Assembly: GCF_020171945.1 (NCBI RefSeq)
Contig: NZ_JAIVAP010000010.1
Span: 103,237-167,236, forward strand
Direction: 5' to 3'
From: Bacillus infantis
GTDB taxonomy: Bacteria; Bacillota; Bacilli; Bacillales; Cytobacillaceae
DNA length: 64,000 nucleotides
Shown here: positions 21,594-31,859 of the stretch, one piece after another
How positions within the stretch are numbered: the first letter of the stretch is position 1
Layout of the letters: every line of letters starts with the position of its first letter
Position numbers and translations under genes: made by a program
Notes under the pieces: model-generated
Seen by the model: only the letters and a program-made list of their open reading frames with translations
What the model was told of the DNA's origin: nothing
The model's database searches: none

Positions 21594-23867
21594 ATGAGTA
21601 AAATGCGCGTCTATGAATATGCAAAGAAATTCAATATTTCAAGCAAAGACGTTATTACAAAATTGAAAGACATGAACGTGGAAGTTTCAAACCATATGAC
21701 AACGATTGAAAATGATGCTGTTAAAAAACTGGATGAGATTTTTGCCAAGAAGGCGGACAGCAAACCAGCCAGACCTAATCAGTCAGCCGGAAATCAAAAG
21801 CCGCAGCAGAACAGCCAGCCAAGGCCAAAAGCTTCTGGCGAGCAGAACAGCAACAGCAACAGCGGCAGCCGCGACAAAGCGAGGTCTTCTGCACCGGCAA
21901 ACCGTTCAGGCGGAGGCAGTCAGGCTAAGTCCTTCGGCGGCAATAACAATAATAGCAATAATAACAACCGCAATAATAACAATCGCAACAATAACAACAA
22001 TCGAAACAACAATAATAATAATAATAATAATAATAAAAACCGCAACAACCGCAATAACCAGAATAAAGGGAAGCAGCATACTAACCATGCTCCTCAGCCC
22101 CGCAAAGAAAAAGAGCTTCCGGCTAAAATCACCTTCAGTGATTCATTGACAGTAGCGGAGCTCGGTAAAAAGCTGCACCGCGAACCTTCAGAAATCATCA
22201 AAAAGCTCTTTATGCTTGGAGTAATGGCTACAATCAACCAGGACCTTGATAAAGATGCCATCGAGCTGATTGCCGGTGAATACGGCGTGGAAGTTGAGGA
22301 AGAAATCCTCATCGATACATCGGACCTTGAGGTTTATTTCACAGAAGATGAAAGTGCTGAACTGATTGAAAGGCCATCTGTTGTAACGATCATGGGACAC
22401 GTTGACCATGGTAAAACGACTCTTCTTGACAGCATCAGGAATACAAAGGTGACTGCAGGCGAGGCTGGCGGGATTACCCAGCATATCGGTGCCTATCAGG
22501 TAGAAGAAAACGGCAAGAAGATTACCTTCCTTGATACACCTGGACACGCAGCGTTTACAACTATGCGTGCCCGTGGAGCTAAGATCACGGATATTACAAT
22601 CCTGGTTGTTGCAGCTGACGACGGGGTTATGCCTCAGACTGTAGAAGCAATCAACCATGCAAAGGCAGCCGAGGTGCCAATCATCGTTGCCGTCAATAAA
22701 ATGGATAAGCCTGCTGCCAATCCTGACCGCGTGATGCAGGAATTGACAGAGCACGGGCTTGTGCCTGAAGCATGGGGCGGAGAAACGATCTTTGTTCCGC
22801 TTTCAGCCCTGACTGGAGATGGAATCGACTCCTTGCTTGAGATGATCCTTCTTGTGAGCGAGGTTGAAGAATACAAGGCCAATCCTGACCGCAATGCAGT
22901 CGGAACGGTCATTGAAGCACAGCTTGACAAAGGCAGGGGTTCAGTTGCCACCCTTCTTGTCCAGAATGGAACACTGAAGGTCGGCGATCCGATCGTAGTC
23001 GGCACAACGTTTGGACGTGTGCGTGCAATGGTCAATGATCTTGGCCGCCGCGTCAAAGAAGCAGGTCCATCCACACCGGTTGAAATCACCGGACTGAATG
23101 ATGTGCCGCTTGCAGGCGACCGTTTTGTCGTGTTCAACGATGAGAAAACAGCCCGCCAGGTCGGGGAAGTACGTTCACAGCAGGCGATCCAGGCTCAGAG
23201 AAGCGAAAAGACGCGAGTCAGCCTTGATAACTTGTTTGAACATATGAAACAAGGGGAAATGAAAGATCTAAACATCATTATTAAAGCGGATGTACAAGGT
23301 TCCGCCGAGGCGCTCGCAGCTGCTTTGAATAAGATAGATGTTGAAGGAGTCAATGTAAGGATCATTCATACAGCAGTCGGTGCGATCAATGAATCAGACA
23401 TCACCCTTGCCGCTGCTTCAAATGCCATTGTCATCGGCTTTAACGTAAGGCCTGATAATAATGCGAAGCGTGCAGCAGATACTGAGGAAGTGGATGTTCG
23501 CCTGCACAGGATCATCTACAAAGTGATCGACGAGATCGAATCAGCCATGAAAGGCATGCTTGATCCGGAATTTGAAGAGAAAGTCATCGGCCAGGCTGAA
23601 ATCCGCCAAACCTTTAAGGTATCTAAAGTCGGAACGATTGCCGGCTCCTATGTTACAGATGGGAAAATCACACGCGACAGCGGCATCCGCCTCATCCGTG
23701 ACGGAGTGGTCATTTTTGAAGGCGAAATCGATGCCCTCAAACGCTTTAAGGATGATGCGAAAGAAGTCAGCCAGGGCTATGAGTGCGGAATTACCATCAA
23801 AAACTTCAATGATGTAAAAGAAGGCGACGTAGTCGAAGCATATATCATGGAAGAAGTGGAACGTTAA
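21594..23867 (+). CDS. infB: Translation initiation factor IF-2
   Basis: A 757-residue IF-2. The N-terminal [17 protein letters not shown] domain is followed by a low-complexity linker (about residues 55-165) very rich in Asn, Gln and Arg, encoded partly by an uninterrupted AAT triplet run near 22010-22036. The GTPase domain has GHVDHGKTT (G1), DTPGH (G3) and NKMDKP (G4); beta-barrel and C1/C2 domains follow. The stop codon overlaps ylxP by one base. The linker is the part most likely to vary between strains. Confidence 0.98.
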   Translation: MSKMRVYEYAKKFNISSKDVITKLKDMNVEVSNHMTTIENDAVKKLDEIFAKKADSKPARPNQSAGNQKPQQNSQPRPKASGEQNSNSNSGSRDKARSSAPANRSGGGSQAKSFGGNNNNSNNNNRNNNNRNNNNNRNNNNNNNNNNKNRNNRNNQNKGKQHTNHAPQPRKEKELPAKITFSDSLTVAELGKKLHREPSEIIKKLFMLGVMATINQDLDKDAIELIAGEYGVEVEEEILIDTSDLEVYFTEDESAELIERPSVVTIMGHVDHGKTTLLDSIRNTKVTAGEAGGITQHIGAYQVEENGKKITFLDTPGHAAFTTMRARGAKITDITILVVAADDGVMPQTVEAINHAKAAEVPIIVAVNKMDKPAANPDRVMQELTEHGLVPEAWGGETIFVPLSALTGDGIDSLLEMILLVSEVEEYKANPDRNAVGTVIEAQLDKGRGSVATLLVQNGTLKVGDPIVVGTTFGRVRAMVNDLGRRVKEAGPSTPVEITGLNDVPLAGDRFVVFNDEKTARQVGEVRSQQAIQAQRSEKTRVSLDNLFEHMKQGEMKDLNIIIKADVQGSAEALAAALNKIDVEGVNVRIIHTAVGAINESDITLAAASNAIVIGFNVRPDNNAKRAADTEEVDVRLHRIIYKVIDEIESAMKGMLDPEFEEKVIGQAEIRQTFKVSKVGTIAGSYVTDGKITRDSGIRLIRDGVVIFEGEIDALKRFKDDAKEVSQGYECGITIKNFNDVKEGDVVEAYIMEEVER
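22009..22037 (+). repeat. AAT triplet microsatellite in infB
   Basis: About nine consecutive AAT (Asn) triplets inside the poly-Asn linker. Copy-number change would keep the frame. Confidence 0.85.
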
Positions 23868-24148
23868 TGGTAGTTGGCCTAGCAGCCTGCGAATGCATTA
23901 TTTATGATGCACATTCTTTAAAAGAAAAAAGAGCTGTTCTGCAGCGGATCATCATGCGGCTCAGGCAGAGGCATAATCTGTCTGTTGCCGAAGTTGATTT
24001 CCAGGATACGTGGCAGAGGACCAAAATTGCCGTTGCGGCAGTTGCCTCTGCCCGTGTCTCCGCAGAAGCGGAGCTGCAGAACGCTCTCAAGCTAATTGAT
24101 TCGTTTCCGGAAATAGAACGGACAATCACAGATATAGAGTGGCTTTAA
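23867..24148 (+). CDS. ylxP: YlxP-like protein (DUF503)
   Basis: A 93-residue DUF503 protein with ferredoxin-like character: [34 protein letters not shown] is the family core. Located between infB and rbfA in Bacillus generally, which suggests a role in ribosome assembly, but biochemical function is not established. Starts on the last base of the infB stop codon. Confidence 0.92.
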   Translation: MVVGLAACECIIYDAHSLKEKRAVLQRIIMRLRQRHNLSVAEVDFQDTWQRTKIAVAAVASARVSAEAELQNALKLIDSFPEIERTITDIEWL

Positions 24149-24162
24149 CAAGAGGTGATCAT

Positions 24163-24534
24163 ATGAGCCATAGAGCAAATAGAGTTGGAGAACAAATGAA
24201 GAAGGAGCTTGGCGAGATCATTGGACGAAAGATCAAGGATCCGCGCATTGGCTTTGTGACTGTAACTGATGTTGCTGTTACCGGTGACCTGCAGCAGGCA
24301 ACCGTGTATATCTCGGTTCTTGGCGATGAAGAGCAAAGGGAAAACACGCTTAAGGGACTTGCCAAAGCAAAAGGGTTCATCCGTTCAGAAATTGGACAGC
24401 GCATCCGGCTTCGCAAAACACCTGAAATCATCTTTGAGTTTGATGAATCAATCGATTATGGAAATCGCATTGATACACTTCTTCATAAAATTCAGGAAGA
24501 AGGCCAATCTAAAGAAGAACAGGATAAAGAATAA
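24163..24534 (+). CDS. rbfA: Ribosome-binding factor A
   Basis: A 123-residue RbfA, a KH-fold late 30S maturation factor. Motifs: [42 protein letters not shown] and [20 protein letters not shown]. The in-frame GTG at 24139 lies inside ylxP; ATG 24163 with AGAGGTG upstream is preferred. A terminator-like hairpin follows although the operon continues. Confidence 0.95.
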   Translation: MSHRANRVGEQMKKELGEIIGRKIKDPRIGFVTVTDVAVTGDLQQATVYISVLGDEEQRENTLKGLAKAKGFIRSEIGQRIRLRKTPEIIFEFDESIDYGNRIDTLLHKIQEEGQSKEEQDKE

Positions 24535-24542
24535 GCTTCCGG

Positions 24543-24572
24543 AAAGGATAGACTCTGGTCTATCCTTTTTTT
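24543..24572 (+). terminator. Intrinsic terminator between rbfA and truB
   Basis: AAAGGATAGAC, TCTG, GTCTATCCTTT, then T-run. Placed inside an otherwise continuous operon, so it likely attenuates truB-ribF. Confidence 0.85.
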
Positions 24573-24604
24573 GGCTGCCCTGCAATAAAGAAGGCCGGGC
24601 AGCC
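24573..24604. repeat. Inverted repeat before truB
   Basis: GGCTGCCC and GGGCAGCC, a perfect 8-bp pair around a 16-nt loop, immediately downstream of the terminator T-run. The T-run plus left arm (15 bases) recurs exactly at 40306-40320 before tepA. Confidence 0.6.
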
Positions 24605-24635
24605 AGCGTACATATAGTAATGGAGGGGTATGGAA

Positions 24636-25553
24636 ATGGAAGGAATCATACCGTTATTTAAACCTAAAGGGATGACATCCCATGATTGTGTGTTCAAGCT
24701 TCGCAAAATCCTGAGGATGAAAAGGATCGGCCACACCGGCACACTTGATCCGGACGTGACCGGAGTCCTTCCCATCTGCATTGGCAGGGCCACTAAAGTC
24801 GCGGAATACATCACCGATGCCGGGAAGGCTTATGAGGGTGAAGTCACCCTCGGCTTTTCCACATCAACAGAAGACGCATCTGGTGAAAAGATTGAAGAAA
24901 AACCTGTTGCCGGTAGAGTTGCAAGAACACAAATCATCGATGTCCTGGAGAGTCTGAAGGGTGAAATCACACAGACGCCGCCAATGTACTCGGCTGTAAA
25001 GGTGAATGGCAAAAGGCTTTATGAATACGCTAGAAAAGGAATTCAGGTTGAGAGGCCGACACGAAAGGTCAGCATCTACTCAATTGAGCTGCTGAGCGGG
25101 GGGCAGGAATTCGAAGGGCCCAATCCGTCTTTCCGCTTCCGGGTAGAATGCAGCAAAGGGACTTACATCCGTACGCTTGCTGTAATGATCGGGGAAGCCC
25201 TGGGTTATCCTGCCCATATGTCTGATCTTGAAAGAATCCGCTCGGCCTCTTTTGAGAAAGGGGAGTGCCTGACATTCGAAGAGATTGAAGCTCTTCAGGA
25301 AAGCGGGGAGCTTGCTGCAAAAATCAGGCCGCTCGAAGAGGGGATTTCTCATTTGCCGAAATACACGATTAGTGATACAGTTGCAGAGAAAGTAAAAAAT
25401 GGAGCACTTCTGAATATACCGGATTTCCTGGAGAAAGAAACAGGCCCGATTGTCGTCCAGACAGAGGGCGGGACTGCCCTGGCCATCTATCTTCACCATC
25501 CGGCAAAGCCCGGCCTTATGAAGCCGTCCAAAGTGCTTAGAAACGAAGCATAG
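24636..25553 (+). CDS. truB: tRNA pseudouridine(55) synthase TruB
   Basis: A 305-residue TruB making the T-loop pseudouridine at U55. Catalytic Asp is D38 in HTGTLDPDVTGVLP; KPKGMTSHD, MYSAVKVNGKRLYEYARKG and CSKGTYIRTLA are the other family motifs. ATG 24630 is only 1 bp from the GGAGGGG site, so ATG 24636 is used. Precedes ribF by 32 bp. Confidence 0.96.
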   Translation: MEGIIPLFKPKGMTSHDCVFKLRKILRMKRIGHTGTLDPDVTGVLPICIGRATKVAEYITDAGKAYEGEVTLGFSTSTEDASGEKIEEKPVAGRVARTQIIDVLESLKGEITQTPPMYSAVKVNGKRLYEYARKGIQVERPTRKVSIYSIELLSGGQEFEGPNPSFRFRVECSKGTYIRTLAVMIGEALGYPAHMSDLERIRSASFEKGECLTFEEIEALQESGELAAKIRPLEEGISHLPKYTISDTVAEKVKNGALLNIPDFLEKETGPIVVQTEGGTALAIYLHHPAKPGLMKPSKVLRNEA

Positions 25554-25585
25554 TATCCAGCAATAGAAAAAGGTGAGTATCATCA

Positions 25586-26542
25586 ATGGAAGTCATTGCT
25601 ATTAAACATCCCCATCAATTTGCCAGAACGGATTTTCCCGGGCTGTCCATGGCCCTGGGTTATTTTGACGGGGTCCATCTCGGACATCAGAAAGTCATTC
25701 TTGAAGCGAAAAAAGCGGCAGGGCAAAAAGGGCTGAAAAGCGCAGTCATGACCTTTGATCCCCACCCTTCTGTCGTACTGGGGAAAAGCGTACAGCATAT
25801 AGAATATATAACGCCTCTTGAAGATAAAATCAAAGAGATAGAAAAGCTTGGCGCAGATTATTTATTTGTCGTCGAATTCAGCAGCAGCTTTGCCAGCCTG
25901 CTGCCGCAGGAGTTTACAGACCAATACCTGATCGGCCTCAACGCCAGGCATGTAGTGGCTGGTTTCGACTACAGCTATGGCAGGATGGGCAAAGGCACAA
26001 TGGAGACCCTTCCGTTTCATTCAAGGGAAGAATTTACATACACGGTGGTCGACAAGCTTACAGACGGCACAGAAAAAATCAGCTCAACCATCATCCGCCA
26101 AAAGATCAGGGAAGGCCAGACAGAGGAACTTCCGGGGCTGCTGGGCAGATATTATACAACACGCGGCACTGTCATCCATGGGGATAAGCGGGGCAGGACG
26201 ATCGGCTTCCCAACCGCCAATATCGACATCGGAACCAGCTATATCTATCCGCCGACAGGAGTGTATGCCGTAAGGATGTGCGTTGATGGGAGCTGGGTAG
26301 AAGGCGTCTGCAATGTCGGCTATAAACCGACATTCAATAAGCCTGCTGCTGACCGGCCTTCAATAGAGGTCCACCTTTTTGATTTCAGCAGGGAAATTTA
26401 CGGCTCTGAAGTTGAGATCGAATGGCACCGCTACTTGCGTTCAGAGAGGAAGTTCTCCGGCGTGGATGAACTGGTTGCCCAAATTTCGAGGGATAAAGAC
26501 GCAGCTGTCGGCTACTTTGAAAATAATGAAGGTTTAACTTGA
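25586..26542 (+). CDS. ribF: Bifunctional riboflavin kinase / FAD synthetase
   Basis: A 318-residue RibF (RibC in B. subtilis) converting riboflavin to FMN and FAD. The N-terminal nucleotidyltransferase has ALGYFDGVHLGHQKVI and FDPHPSVVLG; the C-terminal kinase has GRTIGFPTANID and GVCNVGYKPTF. No FMN riboswitch precedes it, as expected for the core-operon copy. Its stop codon overlaps the -35 of the rpsO promoter. Confidence 0.96.
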   Translation: MEVIAIKHPHQFARTDFPGLSMALGYFDGVHLGHQKVILEAKKAAGQKGLKSAVMTFDPHPSVVLGKSVQHIEYITPLEDKIKEIEKLGADYLFVVEFSSSFASLLPQEFTDQYLIGLNARHVVAGFDYSYGRMGKGTMETLPFHSREEFTYTVVDKLTDGTEKISSTIIRQKIREGQTEELPGLLGRYYTTRGTVIHGDKRGRTIGFPTANIDIGTSYIYPPTGVYAVRMCVDGSWVEGVCNVGYKPTFNKPAADRPSIEVHLFDFSREIYGSEVEIEWHRYLRSERKFSGVDELVAQISRDKDAAVGYFENNEGLT

Positions 26543-26567
26543 TTTTTGTCCTGAAAAGCTGTATTCT
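26539..26567 (+). promoter_or_regulatory. Sigma-A promoter of rpsO
   Basis: TTGATT, 17 bp, TATTCT; the -35 overlaps the end of ribF. Confidence 0.75.
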
Positions 26568-26574
26568 TATAAAC

Positions 26575-26930
<356 letters not shown>

Positions 26931-26935
26931 TATTG

Positions 26936-26962
26936 AAAGCGGGATTTTTTTCCCGCTTTTTT
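26936..26962 (+). terminator. Intrinsic terminator after rpsO
   Basis: AAAGCGGGA, T loop, TCCCGCTTT followed by TTT. Confidence 0.9.
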
Positions 26963-26982
26963 ATCGTCTTTAAGTGATAATT

Positions 26983-27018
26983 ACAGAAAGCCGGCTTATA
27001 AAAAAGCAGGCTTTCTGT
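26983..27018 (+). other. Hairpin in the rpsO-pnp spacer
   Basis: ACAGAAAGCC and GGCTTTCTGT with an inner GCTT/AAGC pairing. No T-run follows. It sits in the pnp leader position, where in other bacteria a long hairpin mediates PNPase autocontrol; that role here is inference. Confidence 0.5.
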
Positions 27019-27171
27019 ATACATAGATTGATTTTTTACATAGAAATTGTGCATACTAAATACAACTATGTCTTTTTTTGATTTATAAAAGAATTTTACG
27101 ATGGTTTAGGCTAATACAATAATTCGCTAAACCTCTAAAAAGTTTACACGCAGAGAGGGGTTTATAAAGCA

Positions 27172-29292
27172 ATGGGACAAGATAAGAAGATTTATTCCTT
27201 GGACTGGGCCGGACGTACGCTAACAGTGGAAATCGGGCAGCTTGCAAAGCAGGCCAATGGAGCAGCGCTGATCCGTTATGGAGATACAGCAGTCCTCAGT
27301 ACAGCAACAGCATCAAAAGAGCCGAAAAACCTTGACTTTTTCCCGCTGACAGTCAATTACGAAGAGCGTCTGTATGCAGTAGGGAAAATACCTGGAGGCT
27401 TCATTAAACGTGAAGGCCGCCCAAGTGAAAAGGCCATTCTTGCCAGCCGCCTGATCGACAGGCCGATCCGCCCGCTGTTTGCTGACGGTTTCCGAAATGA
27501 AGTACAGGTTGTAAGCATGGTAATGAGCGTTGACCAGGACTGCTCATCCGAAATGGCCGCTATGTTTGGCTCATCTTTGGCACTGAGCGTTTCTGATATT
27601 CCTTTTGGAGGCCCGATTGCCGGGGTGACAGTAGGAAGAATCAACAATGAATTTGTCATCAACCCGACAGTGGACCAGCAGAACGAGAGCGATATGCATC
27701 TTGTTGTAGCCGGGACAAAGGATGCCATCAACATGGTTGAGGCAGGTGCAGATGAAGTGCCTGAAGAAACGATGCTTGAAGCCATCATGTTCGGCCATAA
27801 CGAAATCAAGCGCCTTATTTCCTTCCAGGAGCAGATTGTTTCTGAAGTCGGAAAAGAAAAAACAGAAATTAAATTATACGAAATAGATGCAGACATCGAA
27901 TCCCGTGTTCGTGAAACTGCTGAAAAAGATATGGTCTCAGCCATCCAGGTGCAGGAAAAGCATGCCCGTGAAGCTGCCATTAAAACAGTGAAAGATGCTG
28001 TGCTGGCACAATACGAAGAGCAGGAAGCAGACGAAGATACCATCAAACAGGTGAAAAAGGTGCTGGACAAGCTTGTCAAAGCCGAAGTCCGCAGATTGAT
28101 CACTGAAGACAAAGTTCGCCCGGACGGCCGCGGACTTGATGTAATCCGCCCTCTGTCTTCTGAGATTGGCCTCCTTCCGCGTACACACGGTTCAGGGCTG
28201 TTTACAAGGGGCCAGACCCAGGCTCTGAGCATTTGTACACTTGGCGCACTCGGCGATGTCCAGATCCTTGACGGCCTTGGCATTGAAGAAGAGAAACGCT
28301 TTATGCACCACTATAATTTCCCTAACTTCAGCGTAGGGGAAACCGGACCGATGAGAGGTCCAGGACGCCGTGAAATCGGGCATGGAGCTCTTGGTGAGCG
28401 CGCTCTAGAACCAGTTATCCCGAATGAAAAGGATTTCCCTTACACCGTCCGCCTTGTATCAGAGGTTCTTGAATCAAACGGCTCCACTTCCCAGGCCAGC
28501 ATCTGTGCGAGCACACTTGCGATGATGGATGCCGGTGTTCCGATTAAAGCTCCAGTTGCAGGTATTGCGATGGGTCTTATTAAGTCAGGAGAGCATTACT
28601 CAATCCTTACTGACATCCAGGGGATGGAAGACCATCTTGGGGACATGGACTTTAAGGTAGCAGGTACATCCAAAGGTGTAACAGCTCTGCAGATGGATAT
28701 CAAGATTGAAGGACTTTCCCGCGAAATCCTTGAAGAAGCACTCCAGCAGGCCAAGAAAGGCCGGATGCAGATCCTTGATTCTATGCTTGCGACAATTGCT
28801 GAGCCGAAGAAGGAGCTTTCCAGGTACGCGCCAAAAATCCTTACGATGACGATCAATCCGGACAAGATCCGTGATGTTATCGGGCCAAGCGGGAAGCAGA
28901 TCAATAAGATCATCGAAGAAACCGGCGTTAAAATCGATATCGAGCAGGATGGAACAGTCTTCATTTCTTCTATAGACCAGGAAATGAACGACAAAGCTAA
29001 AAAGATCATCGAAGACATCGTCCGTGAAGTTGAAGTCGGCCAGATGTACCTTGGCAAGGTCAAAAGAATTGAAAAGTTCGGAGCATTCGTTGAGATCTTC
29101 AACGGAAAAGACGGACTTGTGCATATTTCCGAGCTTGCCGAAGAGCGTGTAGGCAAAGTGGAAGATGTCCTGTCTCTAGGAGACGAACTGCTTGTAAAAG
29201 TCACAGAAATCGACAGGCAGGGCAGAGTCAACCTTTCCCGCAAAGCGGTCCTTAAGGAACAGCGTGAAAAGCAGGAGAAGGCACAGGATTAA
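27172..29292 (+). CDS. pnp: Polyribonucleotide nucleotidyltransferase (PNPase)
   Basis: A 706-residue PNPase, 3'-5' phosphorolytic RNase. Two RNase PH domains flank an alpha domain; the catalytic second core shows [13 protein letters not shown] and [17 protein letters not shown] and [22 protein letters not shown] ([16 protein letters not shown]) and S1 ([15 protein letters not shown]) domains end the protein. Start spacing to GAGAGGGG is somewhat long (about 12 bp). Terminator at 29391. Confidence 0.98.
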   Translation: MGQDKKIYSLDWAGRTLTVEIGQLAKQANGAALIRYGDTAVLSTATASKEPKNLDFFPLTVNYEERLYAVGKIPGGFIKREGRPSEKAILASRLIDRPIRPLFADGFRNEVQVVSMVMSVDQDCSSEMAAMFGSSLALSVSDIPFGGPIAGVTVGRINNEFVINPTVDQQNESDMHLVVAGTKDAINMVEAGADEVPEETMLEAIMFGHNEIKRLISFQEQIVSEVGKEKTEIKLYEIDADIESRVRETAEKDMVSAIQVQEKHAREAAIKTVKDAVLAQYEEQEADEDTIKQVKKVLDKLVKAEVRRLITEDKVRPDGRGLDVIRPLSSEIGLLPRTHGSGLFTRGQTQALSICTLGALGDVQILDGLGIEEEKRFMHHYNFPNFSVGETGPMRGPGRREIGHGALGERALEPVIPNEKDFPYTVRLVSEVLESNGSTSQASICASTLAMMDAGVPIKAPVAGIAMGLIKSGEHYSILTDIQGMEDHLGDMDFKVAGTSKGVTALQMDIKIEGLSREILEEALQQAKKGRMQILDSMLATIAEPKKELSRYAPKILTMTINPDKIRDVIGPSGKQINKIIEETGVKIDIEQDGTVFISSIDQEMNDKAKKIIEDIVREVEVGQMYLGKVKRIEKFGAFVEIFNGKDGLVHISELAEERVGKVEDVLSLGDELLVKVTEIDRQGRVNLSRKAVLKEQREKQEKAQD

Positions 29293-29390
29293 TATCCAGC
29301 CGATTTAGCATAAAATGAAGGCTTAGCCGGTATGCCGAGGAACGCAGACGAAAATGCAGCTTCCTGCTGGCTTTGGCGGCAGCTATTTTG

Positions 29391-29415
29391 AAGCCAGGGA
29401 GATCCCTGGCTTTTT
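29391..29415 (+). terminator. Intrinsic terminator after pnp
   Basis: AAGCCAGGG, AGAT, CCCTGGCTT followed by TTT. Confidence 0.85.
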
Positions 29416-29521
29416 CTATACATAAAGAATCACCTGAACCGTGCAGGCAGCAGGATATTTCCAGCCGCTGTTCTACCCTGTCCACCATTCACATAAAAAT
29501 TAGTGAAGGAGGGCTGAATAA

Positions 29522-30523
29522 ATGAAAAGACTAGCTGGTATGCTGATCATCGGTGCCGTTTCGCTGATACTGGTCAATAACCCTTTTACAGATCACTATG
29601 TATCCCAATTAAAGATGGATAATCCCGCTGTAACTGCAGTGTCAGATCCTTTGATTCAAAGAATCGAGGAGGAATCCCCAAAATACTACATAGCTCCACA
29701 GGATGCGAAGATCGACCCGGTCTGGAAGGCAATACCCGGCTACAATGGGGTAAAGGTTGACACATTGGCATCATATAAAAAAATGAAGAGCGATAGGAAA
29801 TTCGATCCTGATAAATTGGTGCTAAAGCAGATCGAGCCGGAAAAGAAGCTGGGTGATTTGCCTCCTGCACCTGTTTATAAAGGGAATCCCGACAAACCGA
29901 TGGTCTCATTCATTATAAATGTTGCCTGGGGGAATGAGTATTTGTCCGGCATGCTTGCCACCTTGAAGAAACATAAGGTAACAGCGACTTTTTTCCTTGA
30001 AGGAAGATGGGTCCAGCAAAATCCTGATCTTGCCAAGATGATTACAGAAGCAGGCCATGAGGCCGGGAATCATTCCTTCACCCATCCGGATATGAAAACC
30101 TTATCCTCGGCACGCATCAGGGAAGAAATTGAAAAGACCAATCAGGTCATTAAAGCAACAACCGGGCAGGAAGTTACCTGGTTTGCTCCGCCGAGCGGAA
30201 GCTACCGTGATGAAACGGTCCAAATTGCCGCTGAAAAGAAACTGAAGACAGTCATGTGGAGCCTTGATACGGTGGACTGGCGCAAGCCTTCCCCTGAAGA
30301 GCTGCTGAATAGGGTGGTCCCCAAAATACATAATGGCGCCATCATTCTGATGCATCCAACAGATTCCACAGCTAAATCACTCGACAGGCTGATTACGCAA
30401 ATTAAAGAGAAAGACCTCGAAATTGCCTCAGTTTCAAGATTATTGAGCGAAGAGCGGATTATGGACAAAACATTGAAAGAAAAACAGGATTTTGGAAAAA
30501 ATAACAATAATGAGATATACTAA
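29522..30523 (+). CDS. ylxY: YlxY-like polysaccharide-deacetylase-fold protein, probably atypical
   Basis: A 333-residue secreted or membrane-anchored protein: an N-terminal hydrophobic segment (about residues 4-22), a linker, and a NodB/CE4 domain (about 125-310). Motif 2, HSFTHPD, and the late LMHPT motif are present. Motif 1, normally TFDDG, is replaced by FIINVAWGNEY, and motif 3 reads APPSGSYR without the usual Arg. Metal-binding or catalysis by the classical route is therefore doubtful. The same position after pnp is occupied by ylxY in B. subtilis. Target is unknown; a spore-cortex or cell-wall link is only inference. Confidence 0.85.
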   Translation: MKRLAGMLIIGAVSLILVNNPFTDHYVSQLKMDNPAVTAVSDPLIQRIEEESPKYYIAPQDAKIDPVWKAIPGYNGVKVDTLASYKKMKSDRKFDPDKLVLKQIEPEKKLGDLPPAPVYKGNPDKPMVSFIINVAWGNEYLSGMLATLKKHKVTATFFLEGRWVQQNPDLAKMITEAGHEAGNHSFTHPDMKTLSSARIREEIEKTNQVIKATTGQEVTWFAPPSGSYRDETVQIAAEKKLKTVMWSLDTVDWRKPSPEELLNRVVPKIHNGAIILMHPTDSTAKSLDRLITQIKEKDLEIASVSRLLSEERIMDKTLKEKQDFGKNNNNEIY

Positions 30524-30569
30524 CTAAACCGCGATAAATGCACCAGGATAGAGAACAGGAGGAGTTGCT

Positions 30570-31808
30570 TTGATTAAGAAATATACATGCCAAAATGGTG
30601 TAAGAGTAGTTTTGGAAAATATACCGACAGTCCGTTCAGTGGCAATCGGCGTCTGGATCGGAACCGGTTCAAGAAATGAGCATCCCGGCAATAATGGAGT
30701 TTCTCATTTTCTGGAGCATATGTTCTTTAAAGGAACAAAAACAAGGACAGCCAGGGAGATAGCAGAATCCTTTGACAGCATTGGCGGCCAGGTCAATGCT
30801 TTTACATCAAAGGAATACACATGCTATTATGCGAAGGTCCTTGATACACATTCAAAATTTGCACTGGATGTACTGGCAGATATGTTCTTCAATTCCACCT
30901 TCGATGGCGAAGAATTGAATAAAGAGAAAAATGTTGTGCTCGAGGAAATCAAGATGTATGAAGATACGCCTGATGATATCGTCCATGACCTTCTCGGAAA
31001 AGCCATATATGAGAGCCATCCGCTTGGCTACCCGATCCTCGGGACTGAGGAAACGCTCGAGACTTTTAAAGGGGATACACTCAGGGAATATATGCATGAA
31101 ACCTATACACCGGAAAATGTCGTCATCTCCATTGCCGGAAACATCTCAGATTCTTTCATTCAGGAAGTGGAGAAGCTTTTCGGTTCTTATGAAGCCGGAA
31201 AGCAGGAAAGAAATGAGGATAAGCCTGTCTTCCATTCAAACCGTGTTTCCCGGAAAAAAGAGACTGAACAGGCACATCTTTGCTTAGGCTATGAAGGCCT
31301 TCCGGTCGGGCATAAAGATATGTACAGCCTGATCCTTCTGAACAATATCCTCGGCGGAAGCATGAGCAGCCGCCTGTTCCAGGATGTAAGGGAACAAAGA
31401 GGGCTGGCGTATTCAGTCTTTTCTTATCACTCATCATTCCAGGATACCGGGATGGTCACGATATACGGCGGCACCGGTGCCAAGCAGCTGGATGTACTGT
31501 ATGAAACAATCCAGGAAACGCTTGCTACATTAAAAAGGGACGGCATCACTGAGAGAGAGCTGAAAAACAGCAAGGAGCAGATGAAGGGAAGCCTGATGCT
31601 GAGCCTTGAAAGCACAAACAGCCGCATGAGCCGCAATGGCAAGAACGAACTGCTGCTCGGAAGGCACCGCTCACTCGATGAGATAGTCGAACAAATTGAT
31701 GCAGTCACAGAAACTGGAGTTAACAAAATGGCAAACTCCGTCTTCTCAGACCAATTCTCTGTTTCGTTGATCAGCCCTGACGGGGTACTCCCGAAGAATC
31801 TAGCTTAA
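30570..31808 (+). CDS. mlpA: M16-family zinc peptidase MlpA
   Basis: A 412-residue M16 (pitrilysin-like) peptidase. The inverted zinc motif HxxEH is intact (SHFLEHMFFKGT) with the distal Glu region KNVVLEEIKMYED; RGLAYSVFS is the C-terminal R/Y motif. The start is TTG with AGGAGG 8 bp before it; the sequence from there, MIKKYTCQNGVRVV, fits the family. In B. subtilis MlpA affects protease gene expression; substrate unknown. Terminator follows. Confidence 0.93.
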   Translation: MIKKYTCQNGVRVVLENIPTVRSVAIGVWIGTGSRNEHPGNNGVSHFLEHMFFKGTKTRTAREIAESFDSIGGQVNAFTSKEYTCYYAKVLDTHSKFALDVLADMFFNSTFDGEELNKEKNVVLEEIKMYEDTPDDIVHDLLGKAIYESHPLGYPILGTEETLETFKGDTLREYMHETYTPENVVISIAGNISDSFIQEVEKLFGSYEAGKQERNEDKPVFHSNRVSRKKETEQAHLCLGYEGLPVGHKDMYSLILLNNILGGSMSSRLFQDVREQRGLAYSVFSYHSSFQDTGMVTIYGGTGAKQLDVLYETIQETLATLKRDGITERELKNSKEQMKGSLMLSLESTNSRMSRNGKNELLLGRHRSLDEIVEQIDAVTETGVNKMANSVFSDQFSVSLISPDGVLPKNLA

Positions 31809-31826
31809 ATAGAGAAATGACTTGAG

Positions 31827-31849
31827 CCCGGCGTGAGTGCCGGGTTTTT
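31827..31849 (+). terminator. Intrinsic terminator after mlpA
   Basis: CCCGGC, GTGAGT, GCCGGG, TTTTT. Confidence 0.85.
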
Positions 31850-31859
31850 GTTATGTTTC

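Noticed and set aside
21706..22149. 147-codon frame overlapping the infB linker
   Set aside because: Poly-Ile/Thr product of the AAT repeat read in another frame; infB is the real frame.
27030..27060. Promoter with CATACT before pnp
   Set aside because: TTGATT-18-CATACT is only partly consensus for sigma-A and lacks a sigma-G -35; not strong enough to list.
27357..28283. 308-codon frame antisense to pnp
   Set aside because: It is the reverse shadow of the strongly conserved pnp; Ser/Arg-rich composition and no ribosome binding site.
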